From positions 1 to 25,655 of the forward strand of contig DASYMJ010000102.1 in NCBI GenBank assembly GCA_036009105.1: a stretch of 25,655 bases of DNA, given 5' to 3'. The position numbers and the translations under genes were made by a program. The notes below the pieces were generated by a model that did no database searches, had not been told where the DNA came from, and saw only the letters and a list, made by a program, of their open reading frames with translations. Shown one piece after another: positions 7,641-15,268 of the stretch (positions within the stretch are counted from its first letter, which is position 1; each line of letters opens with the position of its first letter). This stretch comes from JAFAVZ01 sp036009105 (GTDB taxonomy: Bacteria > Acidobacteriota > Thermoanaerobaculia > Gp7-AA8).

Positions 7641-7823
7641 CTAGGAAGTCTTCTTCTCGTCGAGCTGCTTGTTCGCCTCTTCCTTCCCCTTGCCGAGGCC
7701 GGAGCGGAAATTGGAGATGCCTTCGCCGAGGCCGCGGCCGAGCTGAGGGAGGCGTCCCGCGCCGAAGATCACGACGACGATGACGAGAATGAGAATGAGT
7801 TCCGGGACACCGAGTCCAAACAT
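7641..7823 (-). CDS. tatA: twin-arginine translocase TatA/TatE-type subunit
   Basis: A 60-residue membrane protein of the Tat pathway, which exports folded proteins. It shows the typical layout: a short N-terminus (MFGLGVPE), one transmembrane helix (LILILVIVVVIFG), the 'GAGRLPQLGRGLGEGISNFRSG' hinge and amphipathic helix with the family 'FG..kLP.lgr.lG..i..fk' pattern, and a charged Lys/Glu-rich tail. It is preceded by a strong Shine-Dalgarno (GGAGG on the minus strand at 7832-7828, 4 nt before the ATG), unlike many other operon-head genes in this window. No tatC or tatB is nearby. Confidence 0.95.
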   Translation of the reverse strand: MFGLGVPELILILVIVVVIFGAGRLPQLGRGLGEGISNFRSGLGKGKEEANKQLDEKKTS

Positions 7824-7827
7824 TGAG

Positions 7828-7832
7828 CCTCC
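7828..7832 (-). promoter_or_regulatory. Shine-Dalgarno of tatA
   Basis: GGAGG on the minus strand, 4 nt before the ATG. It supports the tatA start and shows that canonical SD initiation is used in this genome beside the SD-less starts seen elsewhere. Confidence 0.7.
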
Positions 7833-7941
7833 GTTGCGGGCGCGGGAAGTGTATCCGAACGCCGCCGCCGAGAACAGCGCCCGGCCGATAGACGTTCCCG
7901 GAATGGCAGACGCTTACGATTGTTAAGATGCGCCCCGCCAG

Positions 7942-10260
7942 ATGATCGACCTCACCGGACTCAACCCGCAGCAGCGCGAAGCCGTCGTGCACGGCGACGG
8001 GCCGCTGCTCGTTCTGGCCGGCGCCGGCTCCGGCAAAACGCGCGTCATCACCTACCGCATCGCCTGGCTCATCAGCGAGCAGCGCATCCATCCGTCGGCC
8101 ATCCTGGCCGTCACCTTCACCAACAAGGCGGCCAACGAGATGCTCAGCCGCGTCGAGCAGATCGTGCCCAACATCGGGGCCCGTCCGTGGATCGGCACCT
8201 TCCATTCGACCTCGCTCCGCATGCTGCGCCGCTACGCGGACCGCCTCGGCTACACCAAGTCGTTCGCCGTCTACGACACGGCGGACCAGCTGACGTTGAT
8301 CCGCCGCTCCATGCGCGAGCTGAACGTGAACGACGAGGCCTTCCCGCCGCGCGCCGTCCTCACCCGCATCTCCAACGCGAAGAACGAGCTCATCGATCCG
8401 GTGCAGTACGAGAAAACGAACCTCGACTTCTTCGGCGCGCGCGTCTCCGAGATCTATCGCATGTACCAGAAGCGTCTGAAGGAATTCGACGCCATGGATT
8501 TCGACGACCTGATCGGCAACTACGTCGCGCTGCTGGAGAAGCACGACGACGTGCGCGAGGAGCTGCACTCCCGTTTCCAGCACGTCCTCGTCGACGAGTA
8601 CCAGGACACGAACCGCGCGCAGTACCAGCTCATCAAGCTGCTGGCCGGGCCGAAGGGCAACCTCGTGGCGGTGGGCGACGAGGACCAGTCGATCTACCGC
8701 TTCCGCGGCGCCGACATCCAGAACATCCTCAACTTCGAGCGCGACTTTCCCGGCGCGCGGGTGGTGAAGCTGGAGCAGAACTACCGCTCCACCGGCTACA
8801 TTCTGGATGCGGCCACGGGCGTGGTCTCGAACAACGTGGCGCGCAAGGGGAAGAAGCTCTTCACCGACTCCGGCAGCGGCGAGCCGGTGCGCATCGTGAC
8901 CACGAGCAACGAGCGGGAAGAGGCGCAGTTCGTGATCGAGAAGATCGCCGGCTGGCGCACGCGCTACAAGCTCTCCGACTTCGCGGTGCTCTTCCGGACG
9001 AACGCCCAGTCGCGGCCCTTTGAAGAAGAGCTGCTGCGGGCGAACATCCCGTACACCGTGGTCGGCGGCGTGAAGTTCTACGAGCGGGCGGAGATCAAGG
9101 ACGTGCTCTCGTACGTCCGTCTGGCCATCCGGCCGCACGACACGCCATCCATCGAGCGGGTGATCAACGTGCCGTCGCGCGGCATCGGCGACACCACCGT
9201 CGCCGCGCTGACCGAGCAGGCCGCGGCGCAGAACGTCTCGCTCTGGACGGTGATCGAAGGCGACCTCGCCTTCCTGCCGTCGCGCGCGGGGAAGGCGCTG
9301 CGCGAGTTCCGGGAGATCGTGCACGACCTGGGCCGCGCGGCGAACAATCCGATCCCGGAGTTCTTCGACTACGTGCTGCTGCGCACCGGCTATCGGCGGA
9401 TGCTGCAGGAGTCGCGCGACGTGCAGGACGAGGCGCGCATGGAGAACATCGACGAGCTCCTCAACTCCGCGCGCGAGTTCTGGGAGCTGAACGGCTCGTC
9501 GTCCCTGGCCGATTACCTCGACTCGCTGACCCTGATGTCCGACCTCGACCGCTATGAGAACCAGAAAGGCGCGACGCTGATGACACTGCACGCCGCGAAG
9601 GGCCTGGAGTTCAAGGTCGTCTTCCTGGCCGGCATGGAAGAGGGGGTGCTGCCGCATTCGAATTCGCTGGAGCACAACGACGAGCTGGAAGAGGAGCGCC
9701 GCCTCTGCTACGTCGGCATGACCCGCGCCCGCGAGCAGCTGTATTGCCTCCATGCCCTGGAGCGCCGCCTGCACGGCCGCTTCCGGGAGCAGAGCCCCTC
9801 GCCGTTCCTGGCCGAGATCCCGGAAGAGGTGCGGGAGGAAGTGCGCCTGGCCAACTCGTATCGCTATGCCGCGGCGGAGCCTTCGTGGCGGGAGCGCCCC
9901 ATCCAGCAGCAGCAGCGCTGGGCCCCTTCCCGCCCCACCGCCCCCTCCCGCCCCACGCCCCCCCGCGCGCCGCAGCCCGCGCCGGCGAAGCCCGCCGCCC
10001 CGTCGTCGGCGAACAGCGTCTTCTCCTTCTTCAAGGACGCGCCGGTGCAGTTCGATCCGGCGGCGATCAACTCCGCCGCGCAGAAGGAAGCGCCGAAGGT
10101 GGAGCTCAAGCGCGGCGCGCGCGTCCGCCACGAGCAGTTCGGGGACGGCACCATCCTGACCATGGAAGGCTCCGGGCCGGACGCGAAGCTCACGGTTTAC
10201 TTCGACCGCGTCGGCTCGAAGAAGTTCATCGCCAAGTACGCGAAGCTGATGCGGCTCTAA
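7942..10260 (+). CDS. pcrA: UvrD/PcrA-type superfamily 1 DNA helicase
   Basis: ATP-dependent 3'-5' DNA helicase of nucleotide-excision repair and replication-fork maintenance. The 772 residues carry the SF1 motifs in order: 'LNPQQREAV' (Q motif), Walker A GAGSGKT (27-33), 'VTFTNKAANEM' (Ia), 'TFHS', Walker B 'VDEYQDTN' (217-224), 'VGDEDQSIYRFRGA' (III), 'KLEQNYRS' (IV), 'TLMTLHAAKGLEFKVVFLAGMEEG' (V) and 'EERRLCYVGMTRARE' (VI). A Pro-rich linker (about 655-690) leads to a C-terminal Tudor-like domain ('RGARVRHEQFGDGTILTMEG...AKLMRL'), as in PcrA, which binds RNA polymerase. The ATG at 7942 follows TAAGAT (7924-7929) by 12 nt with no SD. It is monocistronic and converges on the FG-GAP gene. 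Confidence 0.96.
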   Translation: MIDLTGLNPQQREAVVHGDGPLLVLAGAGSGKTRVITYRIAWLISEQRIHPSAILAVTFTNKAANEMLSRVEQIVPNIGARPWIGTFHSTSLRMLRRYADRLGYTKSFAVYDTADQLTLIRRSMRELNVNDEAFPPRAVLTRISNAKNELIDPVQYEKTNLDFFGARVSEIYRMYQKRLKEFDAMDFDDLIGNYVALLEKHDDVREELHSRFQHVLVDEYQDTNRAQYQLIKLLAGPKGNLVAVGDEDQSIYRFRGADIQNILNFERDFPGARVVKLEQNYRSTGYILDAATGVVSNNVARKGKKLFTDSGSGEPVRIVTTSNEREEAQFVIEKIAGWRTRYKLSDFAVLFRTNAQSRPFEEELLRANIPYTVVGGVKFYERAEIKDVLSYVRLAIRPHDTPSIERVINVPSRGIGDTTVAALTEQAAAQNVSLWTVIEGDLAFLPSRAGKALREFREIVHDLGRAANNPIPEFFDYVLLRTGYRRMLQESRDVQDEARMENIDELLNSAREFWELNGSSSLADYLDSLTLMSDLDRYENQKGATLMTLHAAKGLEFKVVFLAGMEEGVLPHSNSLEHNDELEEERRLCYVGMTRAREQLYCLHALERRLHGRFREQSPSPFLAEIPEEVREEVRLANSYRYAAAEPSWRERPIQQQQRWAPSRPTAPSRPTPPRAPQPAPAKPAAPSSANSVFSFFKDAPVQFDPAAINSAAQKEAPKVELKRGARVRHEQFGDGTILTMEGSGPDAKLTVYFDRVGSKKFIAKYAKLMRL

Positions 10261-10328
10261 CGGGGCACCGTTCGCGGCGTCGGTTGGCTGAGCCTGGGTC
10301 GGAAGTCGTGGCCGGGAACCACCGCCCG

Positions 10329-12296
10329 CTATTCGCGTTTGGTCGTCGCGTCCCGGATCTCCCGGATGTCGCGCGCGAACACGGTGGTGACGCCGCCGCC
10401 GGTGATCGCCGGCTGGAAATAAGGCCACGGCGGCAGGTCGAGCGCGATGCGCGCCGAATCGAGGGCGTTGCGCATTTCGTCGATGTGGATCGCCTTGACG
10501 GATACGCCGAACACGTTCGGATCAGTGAAGGTGACCGGCGTCAGTCCGGCGGTGGCGCGCAGCTGATTGACCAGCGTGCGCGGCCCCGGGATGTGCGAGG
10601 CGAGGATGAAGTTGCCGGGGCTGGGGGCGAAGCCGACGCTCGAGGTGGTGCCGATCGCGTGATACGTGAAGGCCGTCACGCTGTTGTCCGGCGCCACGGA
10701 GCGGATGCGGTAGCCATACGTCTTGGTGGGCGAGACGTTGGTATCGGTGTAGACCTCCTCGGTAGTCGGGGTGTACAGGCTCCAGATGCCGTCTTCCAGA
10801 CGCCAGATCTCCGTACGGTCGACGCCGGCGCTGTTCGTCCAGCTCAGCCGGATACCGTTGGACTGGGTGGCGGTGAAATCGAGCGGCGTGCTGAACGGCC
10901 GGCGATTCACCATCTGCATGAAGCCCTGGAACTTCGGGCCGTAAAGAGCGTCGCCGCTGTAATTCACGCTGGCGTCGTTCGAGCCGATGTGCAGGCTGGT
11001 GATGGTGACCATCGCCGTGGCCGCGTTCAAGCCGGGCACCGGCGTGAGCGTCGCCGGTACGCCGCTGATGGAGACGGTGCCGGTCGGTCTGGCCATGAAC
11101 GGCTCGCGCGGGGTCACCGTGACGGTGAACGTCACCGGATCTTTGTAGAGGGAAGGGTTCGCCGAAGGCGTGCTCGCGATGCTCACGTAGCGGTCTTCGC
11201 ACGCGTTGAGCGCGACGACGAACTGATTCAGGCTCGGCTGCACCGCCGCCCAGTCCTGCCGCCCATCATGGTCGAAGTCACCGGCCACCACATCGGTCCC
11301 GCCGCCGCTGAAGTTGTCGCGGTTGAACGGGCCTTTGGCCACGCTGAAGTACTGGGCGATGCCGCCGCCGCTGCTCGCCTCGCCCGGCTCGATGATGTCC
11401 ACGACGCCGTCTTCCGACACATCCGCCAGGGCCATGTGCCTCTGCGTGGTGAAGGTGTTGAACTTGAAGAAGAAGGTCAGCCCTCCGCTGCCGTCGTTGA
11501 GGAACATCACCGTGCCGAGGTTCGTGGTCATGGCCACGTCCGCCTTGTTGTCCGCGTTGAAATCGGACGCGAGCAGGCGATAGGAGAGCGCGTTCGGCGG
11601 TGCGTAGGTCGTGCGCGTGAAGCCGGCGGGCAGTTCGTTGCGCCACACCTCGAGCCTGGAGAGCATGCCCGGCGCGTCGGCCGTATCGACCACATCGAGC
11701 TTGCCGTCACCGTCGAAATCGGCCAGGCCGAGGTCCTGCGGCGCGCCGGCCGGGGAGAGCGTGCTGGCCGTGGCGCTGAAGGTGCCGTCGCCGTTGCCGT
11801 AGAGGATCCTGAACTGCGTGCTGCCGGTCAGGGCCACGTCCGCTTTGCCGTCGCCGTCGACATCTCCCGCCACCAGCCGGAACGCACCGGCCAGGCCGGT
11901 CGCGGTCGTGACCGCGGTGGCGAACGTGCCGTCCTGATTGTTGAGCAGCACGCTCACCGTGTTGCCGGTGCCGTCGAACGTCACGAGATCCGGCCACGTG
12001 TCGCCGTTGAATTCGGCGACGCGCACGACCACCGGGCCGCTGCCGACGGCGTACGTCGGAGCCACCGCCGGGAAGGTGCCGTCGCCGATGCCGGCAAACA
12101 CGCTGACGCTGTTCAGCGTGGAGCTGGTCGTGACGAGATCGAGCTTGCCGTCCTTGTTGAAGTCACCCACCGCGATGCTCTGCGGGTCCTGCCCCGTGTG
12201 AACCGGAGTCAGATAGATGAAGAACGGGTTCTCGCATTCTCCGAATGACCGAAGGGCGGCGAGAAGGCAAAGCGCGACGGCGGCAAGGGCGCGCAC
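10329..12296 (-). CDS. secreted FG-GAP/VCBS-repeat protein with Ig-like/FN3 regions and C-terminal 'HI-x-E-x-R' repeats
   Basis: A 655-residue exported protein with a GTG start and a Sec-type signal peptide (MRALAAVALCLLAALRSFGEC, cleavage around residue 19). Residues ~36-365 hold FG-GAP/VCBS blades of an integrin-like beta-propeller with Ca2+-loop motifs: DFNKDGKLD (45-53), DVDGDGKAD (145-153), DFDGDGKLD (193-201), DFNADNKAD (245-253) and DFDHDGRQD (340-348). Residues ~370-460 look like a bacterial Ig-like domain ('VTFTVTVTP...GTVSISG...VNYSGD'). Residues ~468-550 look like fibronectin type III. The end (~599-655) has two copies of an A-x-HI/DI-x-E-x-R-x-A motif, common on Acidobacteriota surface proteins. 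The role is probably extracellular binding or adhesion. A -10-like CATAAT lies 8 nt before the GTG. Confidence 0.85.
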   Translation of the reverse strand: MRALAAVALCLLAALRSFGECENPFFIYLTPVHTGQDPQSIAVGDFNKDGKLDLVTTSSTLNSVSVFAGIGDGTFPAVAPTYAVGSGPVVVRVAEFNGDTWPDLVTFDGTGNTVSVLLNNQDGTFATAVTTATGLAGAFRLVAGDVDGDGKADVALTGSTQFRILYGNGDGTFSATASTLSPAGAPQDLGLADFDGDGKLDVVDTADAPGMLSRLEVWRNELPAGFTRTTYAPPNALSYRLLASDFNADNKADVAMTTNLGTVMFLNDGSGGLTFFFKFNTFTTQRHMALADVSEDGVVDIIEPGEASSGGGIAQYFSVAKGPFNRDNFSGGGTDVVAGDFDHDGRQDWAAVQPSLNQFVVALNACEDRYVSIASTPSANPSLYKDPVTFTVTVTPREPFMARPTGTVSISGVPATLTPVPGLNAATAMVTITSLHIGSNDASVNYSGDALYGPKFQGFMQMVNRRPFSTPLDFTATQSNGIRLSWTNSAGVDRTEIWRLEDGIWSLYTPTTEEVYTDTNVSPTKTYGYRIRSVAPDNSVTAFTYHAIGTTSSVGFAPSPGNFILASHIPGPRTLVNQLRATAGLTPVTFTDPNVFGVSVKAIHIDEMRNALDSARIALDLPPWPYFQPAITGGGVTTVFARDIREIRDATTKRE

Positions 12297-12442
12297 GAGT
12301 GACGATTATGTCTTATGTGCTCGAAGCGCTCTGCCCGGAGGGTTTGGCCCCGTGGCGAGGTGCGGCAGCACCGGCTCGCCGGCGGCCGACGCGGAGACAG
12401 ACAGCATGAGGGAAGCCGCCAGGCGAAGAACCGGGAGCGTGT

Positions 12443-14299
12443 TCAGGGCTTGTTCGCGGTCCGCCGCCGGCGCGCGTGCAGCCTGTCGATGAGCTTGGTG
12501 GTCGACCGCACCTGCTCCAGGATTTTCTCCTCCAGGCCGGCGCCCTTGATCTTGAACGTCTTCGCTTTCCGGAAGACCTGCCGCGCGCGCTCTTTCTGAC
12601 CGCTCTCCAGCAGGGCCATGCCGAGGTGCATCAGGTTCGTCGCGGTCGGGCCGAGGTCGGCCGACCTCGACAAAAAGTCGACGGCGTTGCCGAAGTCGCG
12701 GCGTTTGAAGTACACCCAGCCGAGCGCGGCGAGCGGGAACTGCTTGAGCTCCTTCGGCGAGTAGCGGAGCGCGAGCTGCGCGCTCTCCAGCGCCTCGTCC
12801 AGGCTCTCTTCCATCTCCGCGAGGTTGTAAGCCTTCTCGTAATAGGCGATCGACTTCGCGTAGTTCGAGGTGTAGTCCTTGAGCATCGCCTCCAGCTCGC
12901 GGTTCGCTTCCTTGAACAGCCCTTCCGCGCGCAGCGCCTCGACCAGTGTGGTGTACGCGGCGGCGGCCATCACTTCGGTCGGCCTGTGACCGAGGATGCG
13001 CCGCGCGATGTTGATCGCCTCGCTGTTCAGATCGAGATGGGAGCAGAGCAGCGCGTAAGGCAGGAGGATGTTGAGGTTCTCCGGGTCGGCCTGCGAGGCG
13101 CGCCGGTAGTGATCGAGCGCATCGCTGTAATTCCCCTGAGTGACCAGCGCCTCGGCCTGCCCCGCTTCTTCCGCGGCCGGCCCTTCCAGCGGTACGTGTC
13201 CGGAGATGCCTTCGTAGATCTGGACCGCCTGCTGGTACTCCATCTTGTTCGGGTTCAGCTCCAGCGCTTCCTGGAAGCACTGGATGGCCTTGCGGTTCCA
13301 GTTGCGGTCGAGGTAGCAGAGGCCGAGGTGATAGATCGCCTCTTCGTACTCCGGGTCGAGCTTCAGCGCGGCCTGGAAAGAGCGGATGGCGCGCTCGAGC
13401 TGGCCCTTCTCGTAAAAGATGGTTCCGAGGAGGAAGTAGGCCTGGGGGATGGCTTCCAGCTGGATGGCCTTCTCCAGGAACTTCTGGGCGCGGAGCAGCT
13501 TCCCCTTGCGCGCGTAGATCGCGCCGAGGGAGAAGTAGGGGAGGAACGATTCCTGGGAGATCTGGATGGCCCGGCGCAGCCAGCGCTCGGCGCCTTTGAG
13601 ATCCTGCCGCTCGTGCAGCAGCACGCCGTAGAAGACGGCGGCGTCGAAGTGATCGGGTTGCACCTCGAGGGTGCGCTCCAGGTACGACTTCGCGCGATCG
13701 AGATTGCCGTCGTTGAAGAACATCTCACCGAGGAAAAAGGAGAGCTCGTAGTTGTCGCGGTCGAGCTTGAAGGCTTCTTCCAGCGAGCGCATGCCGCGGT
13801 CGGGCTCGAAGGCGTCGAAGGCGCCTTCCGCGTCCGCCATGTGCTGCAGGAAGCGCTCCCGGCGCTCGCCGCGGAAGAGGGACATCATCCGGTCGCGGCG
13901 CTCGGTGAAGCGCTGCTTCTTTTCTAGAGCGAGCATCTGCTCGCCCATCTTCGATTCCCACAGCTCGACCAGCTCGTCGGCGGAGACCACGTTCTTCTTT
14001 TCGAGGAGCTCCTTGACGGAGAGCAGGCCGGTCTGGTTGATGAAGATGGCCCGCTCGTGTTTCTGCACCGCATCGACAAGGGAGCGGATCGTCTCCGCGG
14101 AGCGCTTGACGATCTCTTCGATGGCCGACACGCGCTCGAGCAGGTGCTCGTCGAGCGAGACGTCTCCTTCTTCCTCGTAGTCGTCCATCTCCTCTTCTTC
14201 GAACGAGGAGATTCCGGACAGGACCATCAGCTTGTTCTGGCAGCGGAAGCAGAACTCGCGATCGTCGTCGTTGTAGGCACTGCAGGTCTGGCAAAGCAT
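12443..14299 (-). CDS. zinc-ribbon TPR protein
   Basis: A 618-residue protein with no signal peptide. The N-terminus is a zinc ribbon, with Cys3-x2-Cys6 and Cys17-x2-Cys20 in 'MLCQTCSAYNDDDREFCFRCQ'. A very acidic segment follows (~34-50, 'FEEEEMDDYEEEGD'), then a helical, probably coiled-coil region (~50-165). From ~170 to ~590 there are about a dozen tetratricopeptide repeats; well-formed ones include 'AAVFYGVLLHERQDLKGAERWLRRAIQ', 'AYFLLGTIFYEKGQLERAIRSFQAALKLDPEY' and 'AIYHLGLCYLDRNWNRKAIQCFQEALELNPN'. TPR arrays are protein-binding scaffolds; no partner can be named. The C-terminus is basic (RLHARRRRTANKP). The HATPase gene at 15269 also starts with a CxxC-CxxC ribbon, which may hint at related families. 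Confidence 0.85.
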   Translation of the reverse strand: MLCQTCSAYNDDDREFCFRCQNKLMVLSGISSFEEEEMDDYEEEGDVSLDEHLLERVSAIEEIVKRSAETIRSLVDAVQKHERAIFINQTGLLSVKELLEKKNVVSADELVELWESKMGEQMLALEKKQRFTERRDRMMSLFRGERRERFLQHMADAEGAFDAFEPDRGMRSLEEAFKLDRDNYELSFFLGEMFFNDGNLDRAKSYLERTLEVQPDHFDAAVFYGVLLHERQDLKGAERWLRRAIQISQESFLPYFSLGAIYARKGKLLRAQKFLEKAIQLEAIPQAYFLLGTIFYEKGQLERAIRSFQAALKLDPEYEEAIYHLGLCYLDRNWNRKAIQCFQEALELNPNKMEYQQAVQIYEGISGHVPLEGPAAEEAGQAEALVTQGNYSDALDHYRRASQADPENLNILLPYALLCSHLDLNSEAINIARRILGHRPTEVMAAAAYTTLVEALRAEGLFKEANRELEAMLKDYTSNYAKSIAYYEKAYNLAEMEESLDEALESAQLALRYSPKELKQFPLAALGWVYFKRRDFGNAVDFLSRSADLGPTATNLMHLGMALLESGQKERARQVFRKAKTFKIKGAGLEEKILEQVRSTTKLIDRLHARRRRTANKP

Positions 14300-14359
14300 G
14301 GTTGAGTGCCGCTTATAACACGAGCGCCGCCGGTGACATTCTGAGGGCGCCGGACCGGG

Positions 14360-15211
14360 TCATTTCCGGTAATCGTAGAAGCCGCGCCCGCTCTTTCGGC
14401 CCAGCCACCCCGCGTCCACCATCTTCACCAGCAGCGGGCAGGGGCGGTACTTGGGATCGCCGAAACCGTCCTCGAGCACGCGCAGGATGGCCAGGCAGAC
14501 GTCGAGGCCGATGAAGTCGGCCAGGGTCAGCGGACCCATGGGGTGGTTCATGCCGAGCTTCATCACGCCGTCGATCGCCTCGGGCGTCGCCACGCCCTCG
14601 TACAGCGTGAAGATCGCCTCGTTGATCATCGGCATCAGCACCCGGTTGGAGATGAACCCCGGGTAGTCGTTCACTTCGATGGGCGTCTTCCCCATCTTCT
14701 TCGACGCTTCCTCCACCAGGCGGTAGGTTTCGTCGGAGGTCGCGATGCCGCGGATCACTTCCACCAGGGTCATCACCGGCACCGGATTCATGAAGTGCAT
14801 GCCGATCACTTTTTCCGGCCGCTTCGTCGCCGCCGCGATCCTGGTGATGGAGATGGAGGAGGTGTTCGAGGCGAGGATGCATTCCGGCTTCGCCGCGGCG
14901 TCGAGTTTCTGGAACAGCGACACTTTCGCTTCGAGCTTCTCGATGATCGCCTCGATGATGAGGTCGGCCTCGGCGACGGGCGCCTGCATGTCCGTGCTGG
15001 CCGTGATGCGGGAGAGCACGGACTGCTTTTCGTCCGCCGTCATGCGCCCTTTGTCGACGCCGCGCTGCAGGTTTGCGGAGATGGTGGAGACGGCGCGGTC
15101 GAGGATGTCGGTGGAGACGTCGATGAGCGTCGTCTCGAAGCCGCTCGCCGCCGCCGTGTGGGCGATGCCGTTCCCCATCGTTCCGGCGCCAATGACCACG
15201 ATCCTGTTCAT
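14360..15211 (-). CDS. hbd: 3-hydroxybutyryl-CoA dehydrogenase
   Basis: NAD(P)-dependent oxidation/reduction of (S)-3-hydroxybutyryl-CoA and acetoacetyl-CoA, in fatty-acid breakdown or butyrate/PHB-type metabolism. The 283 residues fit the short single-function family. The N-terminal Rossmann motif is GAGTMGNGIAH (8-18). 'SNTSS' (115-119), His139 in 'GMHFMNPVPVM' and Glu151 in 'LVEVI' match the catalytic Ser/Asn/His-Glu set of 3-hydroxyacyl-CoA dehydrogenases. The C-terminal dimerisation domain has 'GFISNRVLMPMINEAI' and 'MGPLTLADFIGLD'. No thiolase or crotonase is adjacent. The ATG at 15211 follows a -10-like TAGATT by exactly 6 nt. The stop lies 60 bp before the start of the TPR gene, so the two could be co-transcribed. 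Confidence 0.95.
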   Translation of the reverse strand: MNRIVVIGAGTMGNGIAHTAAASGFETTLIDVSTDILDRAVSTISANLQRGVDKGRMTADEKQSVLSRITASTDMQAPVAEADLIIEAIIEKLEAKVSLFQKLDAAAKPECILASNTSSISITRIAAATKRPEKVIGMHFMNPVPVMTLVEVIRGIATSDETYRLVEEASKKMGKTPIEVNDYPGFISNRVLMPMINEAIFTLYEGVATPEAIDGVMKLGMNHPMGPLTLADFIGLDVCLAILRVLEDGFGDPKYRPCPLLVKMVDAGWLGRKSGRGFYDYRK

Positions 15212-15228
15212 GGCCGGAATCTATCACG

Positions 15229-15258
15229 TTGCGACACGACGAAATCCGGGCGTAAGAT
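15229..15258 (+). promoter_or_regulatory. putative sigma70 promoter of the HATPase gene
   Basis: TTGCGA (15229-15234), an 18-bp spacer, then TAAGAT (15253-15258). The ATG follows after 10 nt, so the predicted 5' leader is only about 4 nt. The spacer overlaps the divergent hbd upstream region, whose own -10-like TAGATT is at 15223-15218 on the minus strand. Confidence 0.45.
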
Positions 15259-15268
15259 CGCCAGTCCC

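Noticed and set aside
9900..10010. C-rich low-complexity tract in pcrA as a possible regulatory or quadruplex element
   Set aside because: It is explained by the Pro/Ala-rich linker common between the helicase core and the Tudor-like domain of PcrA proteins.
10261..10328. Terminator between convergent pcrA and the FG-GAP gene
   Set aside because: Only short stems such as GTGG/CCAC are seen, with no T tract; nothing supportable.
7600..10428. 942-residue open frame on the minus strand
   Set aside because: It is antisense to pcrA, with low-complexity Arg/Ala/His/Val-rich translation typical of GC-rich shadow frames and no recognisable domain.
14543..15268. 242-residue N-terminal extension of the HATPase protein
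   Set aside because: It is antisense to hbd with shadow composition; ATG 15269 gives the zinc ribbon at the N-terminus and a promoter at proper distance.
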